A stretch of DNA of 64,000 nucleotides, from NCBI GenBank assembly GCA_016617785.1, contig JADILM010000007.1:1-64000 (forward strand), given 5' to 3'. Below the pieces are notes generated by a model. The model worked only from the letters and a program-made list of their open reading frames with translations, made no database searches and was not told the DNA's origin. This stretch comes from Sporobolomyces roseus (Eukaryota; Basidiomycota; Microbotryomycetes; Sporidiobolales; Sporidiobolaceae). Of the stretch, positions 23,426 to 35,700 are shown in pieces. The translations under genes and the position numbers were made by a program. Positions within the stretch are counted from its first letter, which is position 1. Every line of letters starts with the position of its first letter.

Positions 23426-26425
23426 ATGCGTTTCATCACCTCTACCACTCTCCTCCCCCTCTTCTTCGCATCACTCGTTTCCTCCTCCATCTCGACCAAC
23501 GCCTCGGTCGACTCGATCAAACAATCAGCTTACCTCGCTCAATCCTCCGCACCTCACATCGTTCCGAATGCTCAATACCACAAAAACAAGAGATTCAAAA
23601 AGTTGGATAAACGTTTGAGGAAAGAAGTTGAGGATGAATGGACGGTTCATAAAGGGGTTGCGAGTCACTTGGAGAAGAAGCGATTAGGGGTCGATGCGCA
23701 TGGGAAGGAGAAGAAGGGAGGTAAGAGAGGAAGAATGGAGAAACTGAGAGTGAGGGGAATGAAGAGTAATGGTCATTTATTACACATGCGACACTCTCCT
23801 CCTCCAGGAGCTGCGAAAGATGAGAAAGGGATAGTTGAGTCAGTGAAGAAGGAAGTTGGACTCGAGAAGAGAGGAGGAGGGATGTTTAAAGGAGTTTCTA
23901 GTTATTACCTTTTCGCATTGGACGATGGACCGAGGAGACAAGTATTGGATGCGATCAAAAGGGGTGGGTTCTCGGTTGTCAGGATCTTTTTGAGTGGAGT
24001 TGGTTGGGATAATAAAGGGAGTGGGAATCAAGCGGTTCCAGATCGTATGTTCCGTCCTCTTTCTTTCTCCGAGTTGAGAATGAGTCAGGGAGCTGATGAA
24101 TGGGATTGATGGGAGTGTTACAGTCGAACCGGATAAAGTAGGAGAGTATGATGATACTATTCTGTACAAGATTGATCGACTCATGGCAGATTGTCAAGAT
24201 AGAGGTACGCTCCCTTCTCCCCTTCCTCCCTCTCTTCCCTCACTCACTCTTCTCCTCGCAGGTCTCAAATTGATGATCGCTTTATCCGATCGTTACGCAC
24301 TCGGGTTCTGGTCGACCAATTCCTACGCCGTTCAACTCTCAATCGTCCAACCTCACGAGAAAGGGAAACAATCTTTGAAGAAGAAGAACGCTCATGCTTT
24401 CTATAGTGATCAGTGGAGTATTGATATGTTCGAGAAGAGGATTAGTCATGCTTTGAATCATGAGAATCAATTGATGGGGGGAAGGAAATGGAGGGATTTG
24501 AGTAACGTCGTTTACGCTTTTGAAGGTATGCTCAAGCTCTCTCTTCGAATCAGGAGTGCTTTGAACTGATCGTGAGCGGTTCGTGACGATGTAGCTCAAA
24601 ACGAACCCCAAGGAGTGAGCTCCTCGTTTCATCCTTCATTCTCTCGTTTCATTTTCGCTGACCATCTCGCCCTCTTCTCTCGAAACAGTACATGGATACC
24701 GCGAATCCTTCTTGGGTCTGTGAGCGATCGAACTACATTTCCTCCTTGATCTCCGGTTCAGGAATCCAGATCTCTTCGGGAGGAGGTACTGAAATTGGGA
24801 ATAGTTTGGGAGGTTGGGCAACCAATTGTGGTTCGATCGATATTGTTTCCGTACATGATTATGGGCGGGACGGGTACAACATTGCGAGCGCTTTGGCGAG
24901 GGCTAAGAATAATCATCCGAGTAAAACTATCATGATGGGTAAGTCTTCACTCTTCTTACTTCTAAATGATCGAGACTGATGTGAGGGAGTGAGTGGGAAT
25001 TAGGTGAATGGGGTATCACTGGTTCGAGTAAGGTCTCAAAGATCAAGGAATTCGTAAACGCTTTCGAAGAGAAAGGAATTCCTTGGATGTACTGGCAAGT
25101 CACTCAACCTGGTGCAGGTGACAAAGATTTCGAAGTACGTCACCCTCAGCTCCTCTCGAATGTATTCCGGGACTTATACCGAATGCGAGTATTAGGTCTG
25201 GACGAGCGAACCTGCTTGGGGAGCTTTGACGGGCGGATCTTCCTATTCTCTACCTCCTGCCGACAAGAAGAAGGATGACAACAACAACGATGAATCGAAG
25301 AAAGACACTTCATCTTCCTCCTTCGCCAAATCGTCTCGCACTTCGACTTCTTCCGACGACAAAGCTACTCCTTCACCTTCGAAATCGTCTGAATGGGACA
25401 ACAACGACTCTGAATCCTCCTCATCGAAGAAGTCTCAATGGAACAAATCCTCAGAGGCATCTTGGGTACCTTCAGCTATGCCGAGTTCGACGATGGGCGA
25501 TTCAAGAGATGACGATTCGAAATCTTTCCTAGCTTCTCACGATGGAGCGAATTCGACTTCGACGACAGATCAAGTTGAATCGACCGTGTTTGTTGGAAAA
25601 GATGGATCGACGAGTCTTGAGAGTGAGGATGGACAAGTCAAGAGTCAGGAGGAAGGGTTTTCGACTATCGAACTTTCGCCTGAGGAGGCCGATCAGTACT
25701 CGACTATCTCGCCTGACGATCTCGAGGGTTATTCCATCGTCTCTGAAGAGGCATCATCTTCATCGTCGACTAAAGAAGCAGCTTCAACCGAAGGAGCGTC
25801 TCCCGCCGAAGGAGCCTCGTCCACAGAATCTTCCTCCTCGACTGATTCTTCTTCCTCCACCACCGACGCCGCAACTAGCTCGTCTCCTTCTCCTTCCATC
25901 TCTGTCTCCGAAGATCTTCCTTCCTCTCTCGACGGAACCGCTCTTCCCTCTGAATCAGCAACTCTATCTTCCGAGATTCTTCCCTCTTCGACCGAATCTC
26001 TCGTCGACAACCTCACTATCAAGCTTCCCAACTGTAACTACACTCTCGCCGACTTGAATGGTACACTTACCGACGCAAACTCTACCATCCATCTTCTCCC
26101 CTCTGGAATCTTCTGTAACACAACCATTCTACCCCTCTCGGAACTCCCTCATCCAACACCAACCGATTCACTCTCCGCCGAGTCGACTGGCTCTCCTCTC
26201 CTCCTCTTCTCGTCAGATCCCGGATCGAATCTTCCCGATTTCGCAACGCATGAAACAACGCACGAAATCCTAACTCCAACAGAAACGATCCAGGAGAACG
26301 ATACTGCCGCTGCAGAGATCCCTACTCCAGCTCCAGCGGTCGAACCTGCTTACGTCGATGTCACTCTCGATGCGAATGCGTTATTGACCCTGGATCTCAG
26401 CGATTACTCTATCGTCAATCGCTAA
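23426..26425 (+). CDS. Secreted GH5 glycoside hydrolase with Ser/Thr-rich tail
   Basis: Predicted family 5 (beta/alpha)8 hydrolase, perhaps mannanase- or glucanase-like; the substrate cannot be fixed from sequence alone. The N-terminus is a signal peptide (MRFITSTTLLPLFFASLVSS), followed by a basic region containing Lys-Arg sites. The catalytic domain begins GMFKGVSSYYLFALDDGPRR. It contains VVRIFLSGVGWDN, LMIALSDRYALGFWSTNSYA, the acid/base Glu in YAFEAQNEPQG, VSVHDYGRDGYN, and the nucleophile Glu in MMGEWGITG, then PWMYWQVTQPG. Exons join across short introns; the first ends VPD and continues LEPDKVGEYDD. The last ~400 residues are a Ser/Thr/Asp/Glu-rich tail with N-glycosylation sequons (NYT, NGT, NST, NTT). 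No terminal hydrophobic anchor is seen. Confidence 0.85.
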
Positions 26426-27003
26426 AGAAAACCTCCTCCTCTCCCCTTTTTCTATACCCACCTCCTCCTTCAGCCAATCGCGCATTCTCATTCAAATCAT
26501 GTAGCTGTATACTCTCTCTCTTCGATCTCAACCACTCTTGTAGCCTACTTCTCTTCTTCTTTTTCCTCTGTTTTAGCACGCTCTTTCCTCTCATCTTTCA
26601 GTACTTCATGGATCACCACCTCAAACTTCATTTTTATGATATTCTAGCATGTTCCTCAGTCATCTCTCTTGGGCTTAGACGACTTCGACGACGCGAGAGA
26701 GGAAAAAGCAAAGTCTCGCGAACGGCAACAGACACTTTGGAGTCTATCATTTTTTATGAGTGAGATACAGATCTATAAAGAGAAGGGGAGTATCTATAAG
26801 AGGCGATTAAGAGATCCAGAAGAATGAAAGGGAATGAGAAGCAACGAGAGCACGTAAACGGTAATGAGGGGAAGAAGCTAAGGAAAGTAAGAAAATCGAA
26901 AGTGAGAGTGGTCAAGTGGTGATGAGGCTTGTTCAGAGGGCGTCGTGGATCGATCGAGTCAGTGCTTGACGACATTGAGACGTCGAGTTCGCTTTAGAAG
27001 CGA
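26426..27003. other. Convergent intergenic region
   Basis: 3' flanks of the GH5 gene (plus) and the small secreted protein gene (minus). Nothing recognisable. Confidence 0.35.
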
Positions 27004-27787
27004 TCAAGCGCAAAACGAAGGGAATTCGGGATGTCTCGAGAAGAACTGCCTCAACCCTCGAGGGCACTCTGTCGATCCCGAATCAGTCACAAACGATGAG
27101 CCCTCAGCTTCGCGATCAACAACGAAAATCGAAGTGAAACGCACCGAGTTTGCAGTTTCCGAAGTCGCAAATCGGGTGACCGATACCGTTGTAAGAGACA
27201 GGACAAGTGATTCGACCCTGTAAGCGACGAAAGAAAGAGTCAGACGTGCTCAAGATGAGGAGGGAAGAGGACGGAGGAAGGGGAAACGTACGAAACCGCA
27301 ATCGTGAGGGTTCGAATCTTTCTTGCTACCTCTCCCTGTTATTGGACAAATTCCATACGGTCAGCGCGAGCGCACTTTCATATCGATGTGCAACGAAAGC
27401 CTACAGTTCTCGACTATTCATCCCCAAAACAAGTAGATGAACTCGGATCAGCTTTCGCTCTTTTTTCGACGAGACCACAGCGAAGGATGAAAGACTCACT
27501 AGCATGATAGTTAGCGTGTACTTGAGCGTTCTTGTTCCCGTTTGCGAAAGTGGCTTTCTGTTTCTTCTGTTCAATTTTGGCACGAATCGCTTCGATCTTT
27601 TGGGAACGAGTTGCGATTTGCGAAGAGGTGAGAGCTGTCAAAGACGTTGATCAGCCCAAGACAGAGAGAGAGGAACGGGTAGAGGTAAGAAGCGTAAACA
27701 CGTACGAGCGGCGCTCGAGAGAGCGATGAGAGAGGCTAAGGCGAAGAAGAGGGCAAAAATGGATTTGAGCGAAGACGAGGCGAACAT
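27004..27787 (-). CDS. Small secreted Cys-containing protein
   Basis: A predicted secreted protein of about 135 residues. The signal peptide is clear: MFASSSLKSIFALFFALASL followed by IALSSAAR. Then come a Lys/Gln-rich helix (LTSSQIATRSQKIEAIRAKI), ARRGSKKDSNPHDCGF, the Cys block GRITCPVSYNGIGHPICDFG with NCKL, and a final exon beginning ECPRGLRQFF and ending FCA at TGA 27004-27006. An alternative acceptor in that last intron opens a different frame (VLLETSRIPFVLRLI..) that reads to a later stop, so the C-terminus is uncertain. The CPVSYNG..C pattern resembles Cys-rich secreted proteins of basidiomycetes. A role as effector or wall protein is speculation. Confidence 0.6.
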
Positions 27788-28493
27788 GATTCGATCGATG
27801 TGGGGGGAAGTGGTTGGCTGAGGTAGCTGATAGAAGAGGTGTGTGAGGAGGGAAGATACTCTAGAAAGAGAGGTGATCGAGTCGAGAGCAAAGAACGAAA
27901 AAAGGGTACGAACCCTCATCTTCGAAAGCTTATCAAAAGCCCGTCGACCGTTTCGAGCTAGTCTCCATCCGCGCCATCGGAGAGATACTGTCGGTGTTTT
28001 GAGCGATGTCGGAAGAACCAAACAACACGCGAGAAGGTGAAACGAAAGTTACTTTAGTCTGACGAAAAAGCTGGGGGAAGCTTTCTTGAAGCAGAGAGCA
28101 CAAAAGCGTTTGACACCTCGGTAGTCTGATAATATACTCTAGTCTCTAGCTTCGGTACTGACGAGCAAAGCGGAGCGAAGAGCCCGATAGAACGGTTTTT
28201 GAGGAGAAAGAAAAGGTGTAACTGTTTCAGGAAAGCTAACGCTAAATCAGTTCGAACGGTTTGAAGCTAGAAGTATCGCAAGCTCGCTTCACTCACAAAT
28301 ATTAACAGACCATTCTCCATGCTGGCAACTGAAGAACGAAGAATGGTTGACCGAGATGCAAAGATTGCAAAGTCGTTCCGAGCGAAAACAAGCTTTTAAA
28401 CGAGTCGTGCGCTTCTTGTAGACTGATACCTAAAGCTCGATTCCGCTCATGTCATGCTGCCAAAGACCCTCCATCCTCGCTAATCCCCGCCCG
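27788..28493. other. Intergenic
   Basis: About 700 bp between the secreted-protein gene and the first F-box-like gene. No gene or repeat recognised apart from the short tandem repeat at its right end. Confidence 0.35.
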
Positions 28494-28512
28494 CTAATCC
28501 CCGCCCGCTAAT
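28480..28512. repeat. 14 bp tandem repeat at an F-box gene stop
   Basis: Two full copies and part of a third of a 14 bp unit, CTAATCCCCGCCCG. The stop codon of the F-box-like gene (28494-28496) lies inside the repeat, so copy-number change would alter the C-terminus. Confidence 0.85.
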
Positions 28513-30058
28513 CTCAGTATCCCCTCAGCCTTGAACTCCTCCTTCCTCGCTTGTCGTTCTTCAAAGCACCTAAAGTTGTGTCGCTCCCGCCTGACCCCTT
28601 CTGCTACGAAGTCGTCTCGTACCTGCAACGCTTCGACCCCCTGTCCCGTCACACAGATACCCTTCTCCTCTGCCCTTCTTCTGAACTCCCTCAGTTCACC
28701 TTCGATTAACTCGAGTTCTTCCGTACTCGCAATCCAACCATCATACTCTCCCGGTTCCTTCGCGAACTGGTCGGCGCTCTCCGGTGTCGAGATAAGGATC
28801 TTTCCTCTGCGGCCCAGGATTGCGAGATCGGTCGAGTGGTCGCTTCTTGCGAGATCAATCGTGACCTGGCGAAGTGAGGGATGTGGAGTAGATTGAATCA
28901 AGCGACCGAGTTGGGCGAGTTCCTTGGGTGAGGGGCGAGCGAGATGGAGTGATCGAAGTTTAGGGAGAGTGTGAGCGAGTTGATCGAAAGTCGAACAATT
29001 TATTCCGAGACGAAGGTGTTCGAGATTGATCAGGTGAACGAAGGATGGAGAGAGATCTGAGAAGCTGAGGGAAGCTCCTCTGAGAAGGGTGCGCCATCCG
29101 CGGCAGGAGATTCGCAGGGATTTGAGAGACGGAGAAAGGAGCGGGACGAGTGAGAAGAAAGTCGTGTCTAATCTGTCGAGCTGAACCTCCTCCATGATCA
29201 AATGCGGGTGATGGCCGAGTAGGTCAAGGTGGAGAAGAGAAGGGCAGTGGTTGAGAATGTCGACAGCAATCGATGGCTCGAGCGAATCCCGACCTTCGAT
29301 GGTGAGGGTTTCGAGATGGGATAGGGTGAAATCCGGATCGATTTGTGGGTGGTCGTCAGGTGAGGACGACAGCCATCGGGTGAGGTGAAGCGATTTGAGT
29401 GCGGGAAGATTGGCGAGGGGAGAGAGGGAGTAGGAGAATTCAGCGATGTTCTCCTCTCCAGTCCATCTGAAGTTAGACGTAGTGAACTCAAGATGTGTAA
29501 GGTGGCTCCAATTGATCGGATCGATGAGATTTCCCTCCCACCTCAATCTCGGTATCTCCTTCTTGTCACCAAGATTGTAAAGCCATTCTTGAATGCCTTC
29601 AGATGCGTGAAGACCTGCCTCCAGATGACCGAGACGAGGAATGCTGGCCAGAAGAACCTCGAGCTCCTTGTACGTTTTTGTCGAGCACGCACGGTCGGTC
29701 ATAATCGACTGGAGGCGAAGAGCCCGAACGAGGTTCGCAGCTCCTGGCAAGTTTCGAAAATTCGGCAAGCATGAAACGTGGGTGCGATTCGGGAGGTTGG
29801 CCTTTGGCCTCTTGCTGTCTGCGAGGAAGACCAGGGTGAAGGCTCGATAGAGTCCCTGATGATAGTAAGGGAGGAGTCGTTTCGAAAGGGGACCGGTAGG
29901 CGAAGATTCGCCGAGAGGGTAAGCGATGTCGAAGATCCAGGCGATGAGTTCGGGAGGTAGAGAAGATAAGTAGTCGCAAGTCTATCGGAGAGCGGAGAGA
30001 TGTCAATACAGCTAGTATTGGGTGATGAAGAGGAAAGGGACTTTACGAGAGAACGCAT
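28494..30058 (-). CDS. F-box-like leucine-rich protein, subtype B (copy 1)
   Basis: Predicted substrate-recognition protein for an SCF-type ubiquitin ligase (inference). Exon 1 codes MRSL; a GTAAAG..ATAG intron leads to TCDYLSSLPPELIAWIFDIA, an F-box-like helix pair, then SKRLLPYYHQGLYRAFTL. The rest is one exon of about 440 residues with irregular leucine-rich units (LPALKSLHLTRW, LSHLETLTIEGRDSL, CPSLLHLDLLGHHPHL, LPKLRSLHLARPSPKELAQL) and a basic helical end. It is paralogous to the gene at 45897-47416, with the same intron position and N-terminal sequence. It is divergent from the F-box-like gene at 30693. Confidence 0.75.
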
Positions 30059-30692
30059 ATCGCTCGTTTGTTCAATTTATGGATGAGAGGGAGTTGCTTG
30101 AGGCGATGAGTAGATTATGATGTGTCGAGGAGATAGAAGAGGGAAAGAAGGAGAAGAGAGGAGTCTCGAGAGTCTCCTTGTTTCTGTCGCGTTGATTCGC
30201 AGGAAAGTTTGGAGGAAAGGGGTCAATCTTCATGGAGTCGCGCATGAGATATCGTCCACTTCATGCGAGTATGATCCGACAAGAAACATCGTTGAGCAAC
30301 CTCTGAAACATAGCTCCGAGCAGACCAAGAAGCGAGAACGAGTTTGCGAAAATTGCCTTTGACGATCTGTCGAGTAGCAAATGATCAGCTTGAAAAGACC
30401 CTGATCAGACGAAGCGCATCTCACATACCTGTAGCACTGCCAGCTGTATCCCTTTGCTCGAATCAAGACGGTTTCGAAGCCCTCCAAAGAATCGAGGAAG
30501 AGAAAACCGCATCTGCTCCGTGAGACCATGAGCCCACTTCTAGTCACTTTCTGAGGAGTATCTGAGCGTATGAGAGCGGTCTTTGAGCATATCCGAGTTG
30601 TCGAAGTGAAGTGGGAGAGCGAAAAAGATCGAGTCGCTTCTCTCCTTCCTACACCTCACTACTCGACTCGAAGCCCGCTTGGATCAACTCGA
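30059..30692. promoter_or_regulatory. Bidirectional promoter of F-box pair, arm 1
   Basis: A 634 bp region between two divergent F-box-like genes. Its reverse complement is closely similar to 45238-45896, for example around the GACATGCGCGACTCC-like segment there. The ~75 bp before the 30693 start are also similar to the upstream regions of the paralogs at 45237 and 50111. Confidence 0.6.
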
Positions 30693-32354
30693 ATGACGGT
30701 GATTGATCATATGGAAGATCAGGTAAGCCACTCCTAGCTTCCCTCGCTGTCCTCGCTGTTACTGACTCTTCCTTCTCTCGTCAGTCAACCTCGACCCAAA
30801 CGAACGCTACATCGATAGAGACGAGTATGGAGACAGTGAGAGATCGTCAGATGGCTCACAAGGTGCGCCGTAGTCAATCGCTCGCCTCTCTGACCTTGAC
30901 TCAATCCACTTCTCTCTCTCTCTCTCCTCCCTCAGATCGATCGACTTTCCCTCCTCCCGAATGAACTTCTCGACCACATCTTCAACCTCGCCTACTCCAT
31001 CGATGCTCCTTCGACCGGCGCATTATCGAAATATCTCCTCCCCTTCCACATCAGCGGAATTTATCGACGAATTCGTATTTCGACGGCCACGTCCTTCCTC
31101 AGATTGGTGAAGAAAATCAACGAGCGTCCTACATTGGCGACGCATGTGCTAGCGCTCGATCTGATCTCTCTCGCGGACTTGAAACGACAGGGTTACACTG
31201 TGCGGGACAGCGCAACCTTCATTCGCAGCCTCACCCGCTTGCAGTCCCTCGCCATCGGCAAAGGTTACCCTGAACTATCCCGAATCCTTTGGCCAGGCTC
31301 GGCAATCCTCGGCTCCTCCCGTCTTCGAGCGCTCCGCCACCTTTCCGCACCCGTTCCCATCGATTATGTGACCGGACCTCGACTTTCCCTTGATCGCTTC
31401 AACACGCTTCAATCCTTGAGCCTTACTGGCTATGACGACGACATCGAACTTCTTGTCCCTCCCGATCCTACGATTTTGCCTCTCGTCACCCGTCTCACCG
31501 TCTCCGGCATCTACGCCGACGACCGCTCGATTGCCTCCCTCTGTCGCGCCTGTCCCGCCCTCACCCACCTCTCCCTGTATGCCTTCGATGCAGTATACGT
31601 CAGACTCCTCAAACTTCTGCCTTCGACGCTTCTATACCTCGAATTGGGTACGATCGACGAGGATGGCAATCGCGGTATGGGGAGAGGAGCCGAGGACTGC
31701 AGTTCTGAGCTCTCGAGATTCTCTCTGCTTCGACACCTATCCCTCGACAACTATTTGTTCTCTTCAGACTTCCTTTCGCAGCTTACAAGTCTTCAGCATC
31801 TCGAATCCCTCCACCTCGCAGGAGCCCAAATTTTCGAAGTCGACATGTCCGAACTCCTTGCCGCTTCAACCTGTCCCCCTTCGCTCCGACTAATCAAGCT
31901 ACGCTCAGACCTAATCAAGATCGGAAGCCGTCTGGAAGTCGACGATAAAGGCACAGTTTTAGGATTGTTTGAACCAAAGGAGGCGGAGGATTGGGAGGTT
32001 GCGGGAGATTGGGAATTACCGGAATACGGTATGCCTGACCATGCACCTAGTAATGAAGAGCTATGCGAGATCAGACGAGTAGCGGAAGAGTCTGGAGTCA
32101 AAGTTCTCGGCGATTTCGTCGAAACTCTCGCAATGTTGGATCTCTACCATCTCGAGCTCGCCAACATCGCTATCTATCGCTGCTTCCGCTACAAGACACT
32201 CAAGCCCTACGGGGAGCATCATGACCCACGACCAGGCAGCCGTCTCCCTCCTCTCGACCTCGATTCTCTCGATTCGAACAAACTCAAACTCGTCAAGACG
32301 GAATTGCCTGATGAAGGATGGTTCGCTTTGAGCTTGGAAGCGGGAGAGGTCTGA
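30693..32354 (+). CDS. F-box-like leucine-rich protein, subtype A (copy 1)
   Basis: Three exons. Exon 1 is MTVIDHMEDQ, exon 2 is STSTQTNATSIETSMETVRD followed by RQMAHK, and the main exon starts with the F-box-like IDRLSLLPNELLDHIFNLAY then SKYLLPFHISGIYRRIRI. About 450 residues of leucine-rich repeats follow (LRALRHLSAPVPIDY, LQSLSLTGYDDDI, VTRLTVSGIYADDRSIASLC, ALTHLSLYAFDAVYVRLLKL). The C-terminus carries LANIAIYRCFRYKTLKPY and LKLVKTELPDEGWFALSLE, shared by subtype A paralogs. It probably recruits a substrate to an SCF ligase (inference). Its nearest relative in the window is at 43923-45237, in inverted orientation. Confidence 0.75.
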
Positions 32355-32739
32355 GCAGGCGAGAAGGCTGCGCAAATCGGTGAAAGCCGAAGAAGTGCGA
32401 GGAAAATAGCTAGGCGAGGTTCCGAGACGAAGAGAAGATCTAGCTTTGAAAACTGTTTTGTAACGAGCAGTCCTTTTCCTCTGTCTTTGAGGTTCACTCA
32501 GTTCTCTCAGGGCAGCCTTGCTCTCGACACTACATCGGAGCGATTCCTAATACGACCCCAGAGAGTCTGAGAAAGGAATTGCACAGCAAGAGGGTAAAGC
32601 TTATCGTACATCATCAATCCGCAATCTAGCGAATGAACCCCCAGCCTAGCCATAAACATTCGTATGATCTTTCCATCTACTCGACGCATGCTCTCATGAT
32701 GGTGAGCACGAGGATTCCTCGATAACGGAGAGTTGAGAC
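32355..32739. other. Convergent intergenic region
   Basis: 3' flanks of the F-box-like gene and the AAA ATPase gene. The minus strand shows another open stretch (GRIRNRSDVV..) beyond the ATPase stop, but it lacks support as coding. Confidence 0.35.
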
Positions 32740-35700
32740 TCACCCTCCACTTTTGACTTCGTAAACTCCCAATTCCTCCGCTTCTTTGTAATCTCTGACG
32801 AACGCTTCGTTTACTTTGATCACGACGTTGAGGTGTCGTTCCGAGAAAGGTACTGGTTGAACTAGAGCGAGTGACTGAGCAGTACGAATGATGTTCTTGA
32901 TGATAGTACGACCTGCAGGTCAACGATCATCGTGAGCAAATCGCGATCGATAAGAGTGTGAAGTGAAAGGGATACATACCGTTTACGTCCTTCTTCGTAG
33001 CGAAATCACACCGGATGACTCGTCGTTTAGCAGCATCGAGAGTCGGATAATTGATGGCGCTACATTCACGAAACATCGTCAGCAGCAAGAAGTATTTACT
33101 CTGAAAGTGAGAGAACAGGATCTCACAATGAGAAATGAGATAGGAAAGCTTCATCGACGTTTCGAATTCGACTACTGAAGTCGTGAGGAAAGGAACGCCT
33201 GCAATCGAGCATCCAGCAATCGAATCAGCCGGCGTCGACTGTGACAAGGATCGAATCGAAGCTACGCTGACTCACCAGAGTGTTACTCGAGTGGAGGAAG
33301 GAAGACGGAAACGTTGAACTCCGTGTTTCGAGCTCCGAGGAAAACATCCGCCTGTGAGATGCTCAATATTGTCAGCAACAATGACAGTAGGGCTGACATA
33401 GTAGTATCGACTCACTTGATCGATCAATAGGGTTGCTCCCCAAGTTTGAGCGATATCGAGGATATCTCGCAAGCGTTTCTCGAGGATATCAGCCGAAACA
33501 CCTGTATGTCTCGAAAGACGCTGATTAGCTGCGGGCGTCGATCATGGAAGTCGATCGAGACGTACCTAAAGATCCAGCTCCGACGGTGTATTGAGGAACT
33601 CGTAGAGACTCGGCGACAGCTTCAGCAGTCAAAGTTTTACCTGGATCAATCGACACAATCCCAGTCGACGATTATACATGAGAGACTGTAGAGAGTGTTG
33701 AATGACTCACATACTCCAGGTTGACCATGTAGAGCAATGATCAATCCCCCTCCCTTTCCCTCTACGACATCCTCCAACAATCCTTTCTTCTCCTCCTTGT
33801 CCTCTCCCGACTCTCCCACTTTGATCTCCCTCCTCTGCTCGTCTCCAGGCACTGCAGTTTGTCCAACAAGACTCCTTAAGAGCTCTTTATAATCCCTATC
33901 AATAACCAATCGATCCCAAGCATCATTCCTGAATTCGATCTCCCTGAATCCCAATACACTCAATTCTCCCCATTCTCGTAGAGCGAGAGAGAACGCGAAG
34001 ACGGATGGAGACACGAGGACGAGAATTGGGAGGTGCGATTGTGGTCGGGGTTGAGGAGCAAGTTGGATCGGGGCTCGTCTCGCAACGAGCTTGTTCGTTT
34101 TCGAGGAAGTCGTCAGTCGTCTTCTTCGTATTCGAATTCACTGCCCATCGAGGATGCTTCATCAGACCAATTACCTCAGTTGAAGAAACGAGCTCGACGC
34201 ACCGGTCTTCCCGAGCGAAACGAACGATTAGGATTCATCTTTTCGAAACTCTTCACAGCGACACGACTTCCGCCCTCTGCCTGCGACCGATCTTGACCTC
34301 TCCAGCACGTGACTCGCATGAGCTAGCGAAGGAAGGTAGGACGTACCCTCGATTTAATGATCGTCTTTTTCATTCCATACCCAACCTCCTGACTCAAAAC
34401 TCCGTCATACTGTAAGAACCTGACCCCATTCAACGTGACATACACTTTCCCGCGATTCGAGAGGTCTTCATGGAGTTTCGACGAGGGCTTGAGAGGTGAG
34501 AGAGGGAGGGAAGATAAGCGTCGGAGAGCTTTGAACTGAGGGAATGCGAGAGAGGGCTGAGTCATTCAAGAAAGAGAGAGCGAGAGATTGGAAGATAGGT
34601 ATACCTTGTAGATCCGTTCGGAAGACCAGCTTCGAGCGTACTGTGCGAGATCAAGCGAAGTTCAGCTTACAAAGCGAGAAGTTGACAATCCGTGAATGTC
34701 GACGTACCTTTGTCCCATTCCAAGCCAAACTGTATCCGGTAACCTCAAAGCAAGGTCCTCGATTCGTCTGCGTATCCGTAATCCGCTTCTTTCCGTCAGT
34801 CACAATCAAAGAGGTAAGGTTGAAAAAGCGAGAAGCGAACGTACAAACTGTATTTTTGAGTCTGAAAGCGTACTTCTCACCACTGATCTCGTGAGTAGCA
34901 ACAGCAAGAGAGTTGGGAGGGAAGATCGCCCATAGAAGCTGGTACGAGATTTGTTCATGAGAAGAATGAAGGTCGGTGGGTTTCGAAGAGCGAGGGAGTT
35001 GAAGTAAGCGAGCGAGTTTAACGGTGCTGTGTCACTACTTCAAGCTTAGTGAATGAGAAAAGGACACTGAGCAGAGGAAAGTAGCCCACGTTGATGCAAA
35101 TGATTCGTCGATATAATCAAGTAGAATTTTGACATGTTCGATTTCCTCCTGCAATTCCTCCTGATCCTTCTCTTCCTTCTTCTCGTCCTTCTCTTCATCC
35201 TCTTCCTTCTCGTCTCCTTCGGTTTAGTTACTCTCACTTTCCTTCTCACTTTGATCGCTTTCCTCTGATTCCTCTTTCTTCTCCTCGAATTTCTGCTTCA
35301 TCGTCTGCAAACCCTCCTTCAGCCGAGTTCGATAAAGATCCTTCTTATCGACGCTGGGTTTGTCCTCGTGTACTCCTTCGATTTCTTGTAACGCTTTGAT
35401 GCTTCGTAAGGAATCGCTGATGTGAGTCGAACGAATTTCGATTAAAGTGTAAGCCTGTAGACCACTTCGCTTCGAAACGATCAGCTCAGGCAGCATCATG
35501 AAAGGCGTTGTAAGGGAGACTAGCGTACCTCTATCGTAGTATTCTGAAGACTTCGATCAAGTTCGTCCGCGAGCAACAGAGAAACACCTGCATACCGTTA
35601 TTACTTTCACGTCAGCTCTGCGTTCAGCCGTATAGATAGCGAGTGTACGCACCGTGTTTATTTTCCTCCCTTTCTTCGTCATCATCATCTGGTTCCCTCT

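Noticed and set aside
27638..28021. N-terminal extension of the secreted protein gene
   Set aside because: The extension would bury the signal peptide MFASSSLKSIFALFF internally; the Met at 27787 is the better start.
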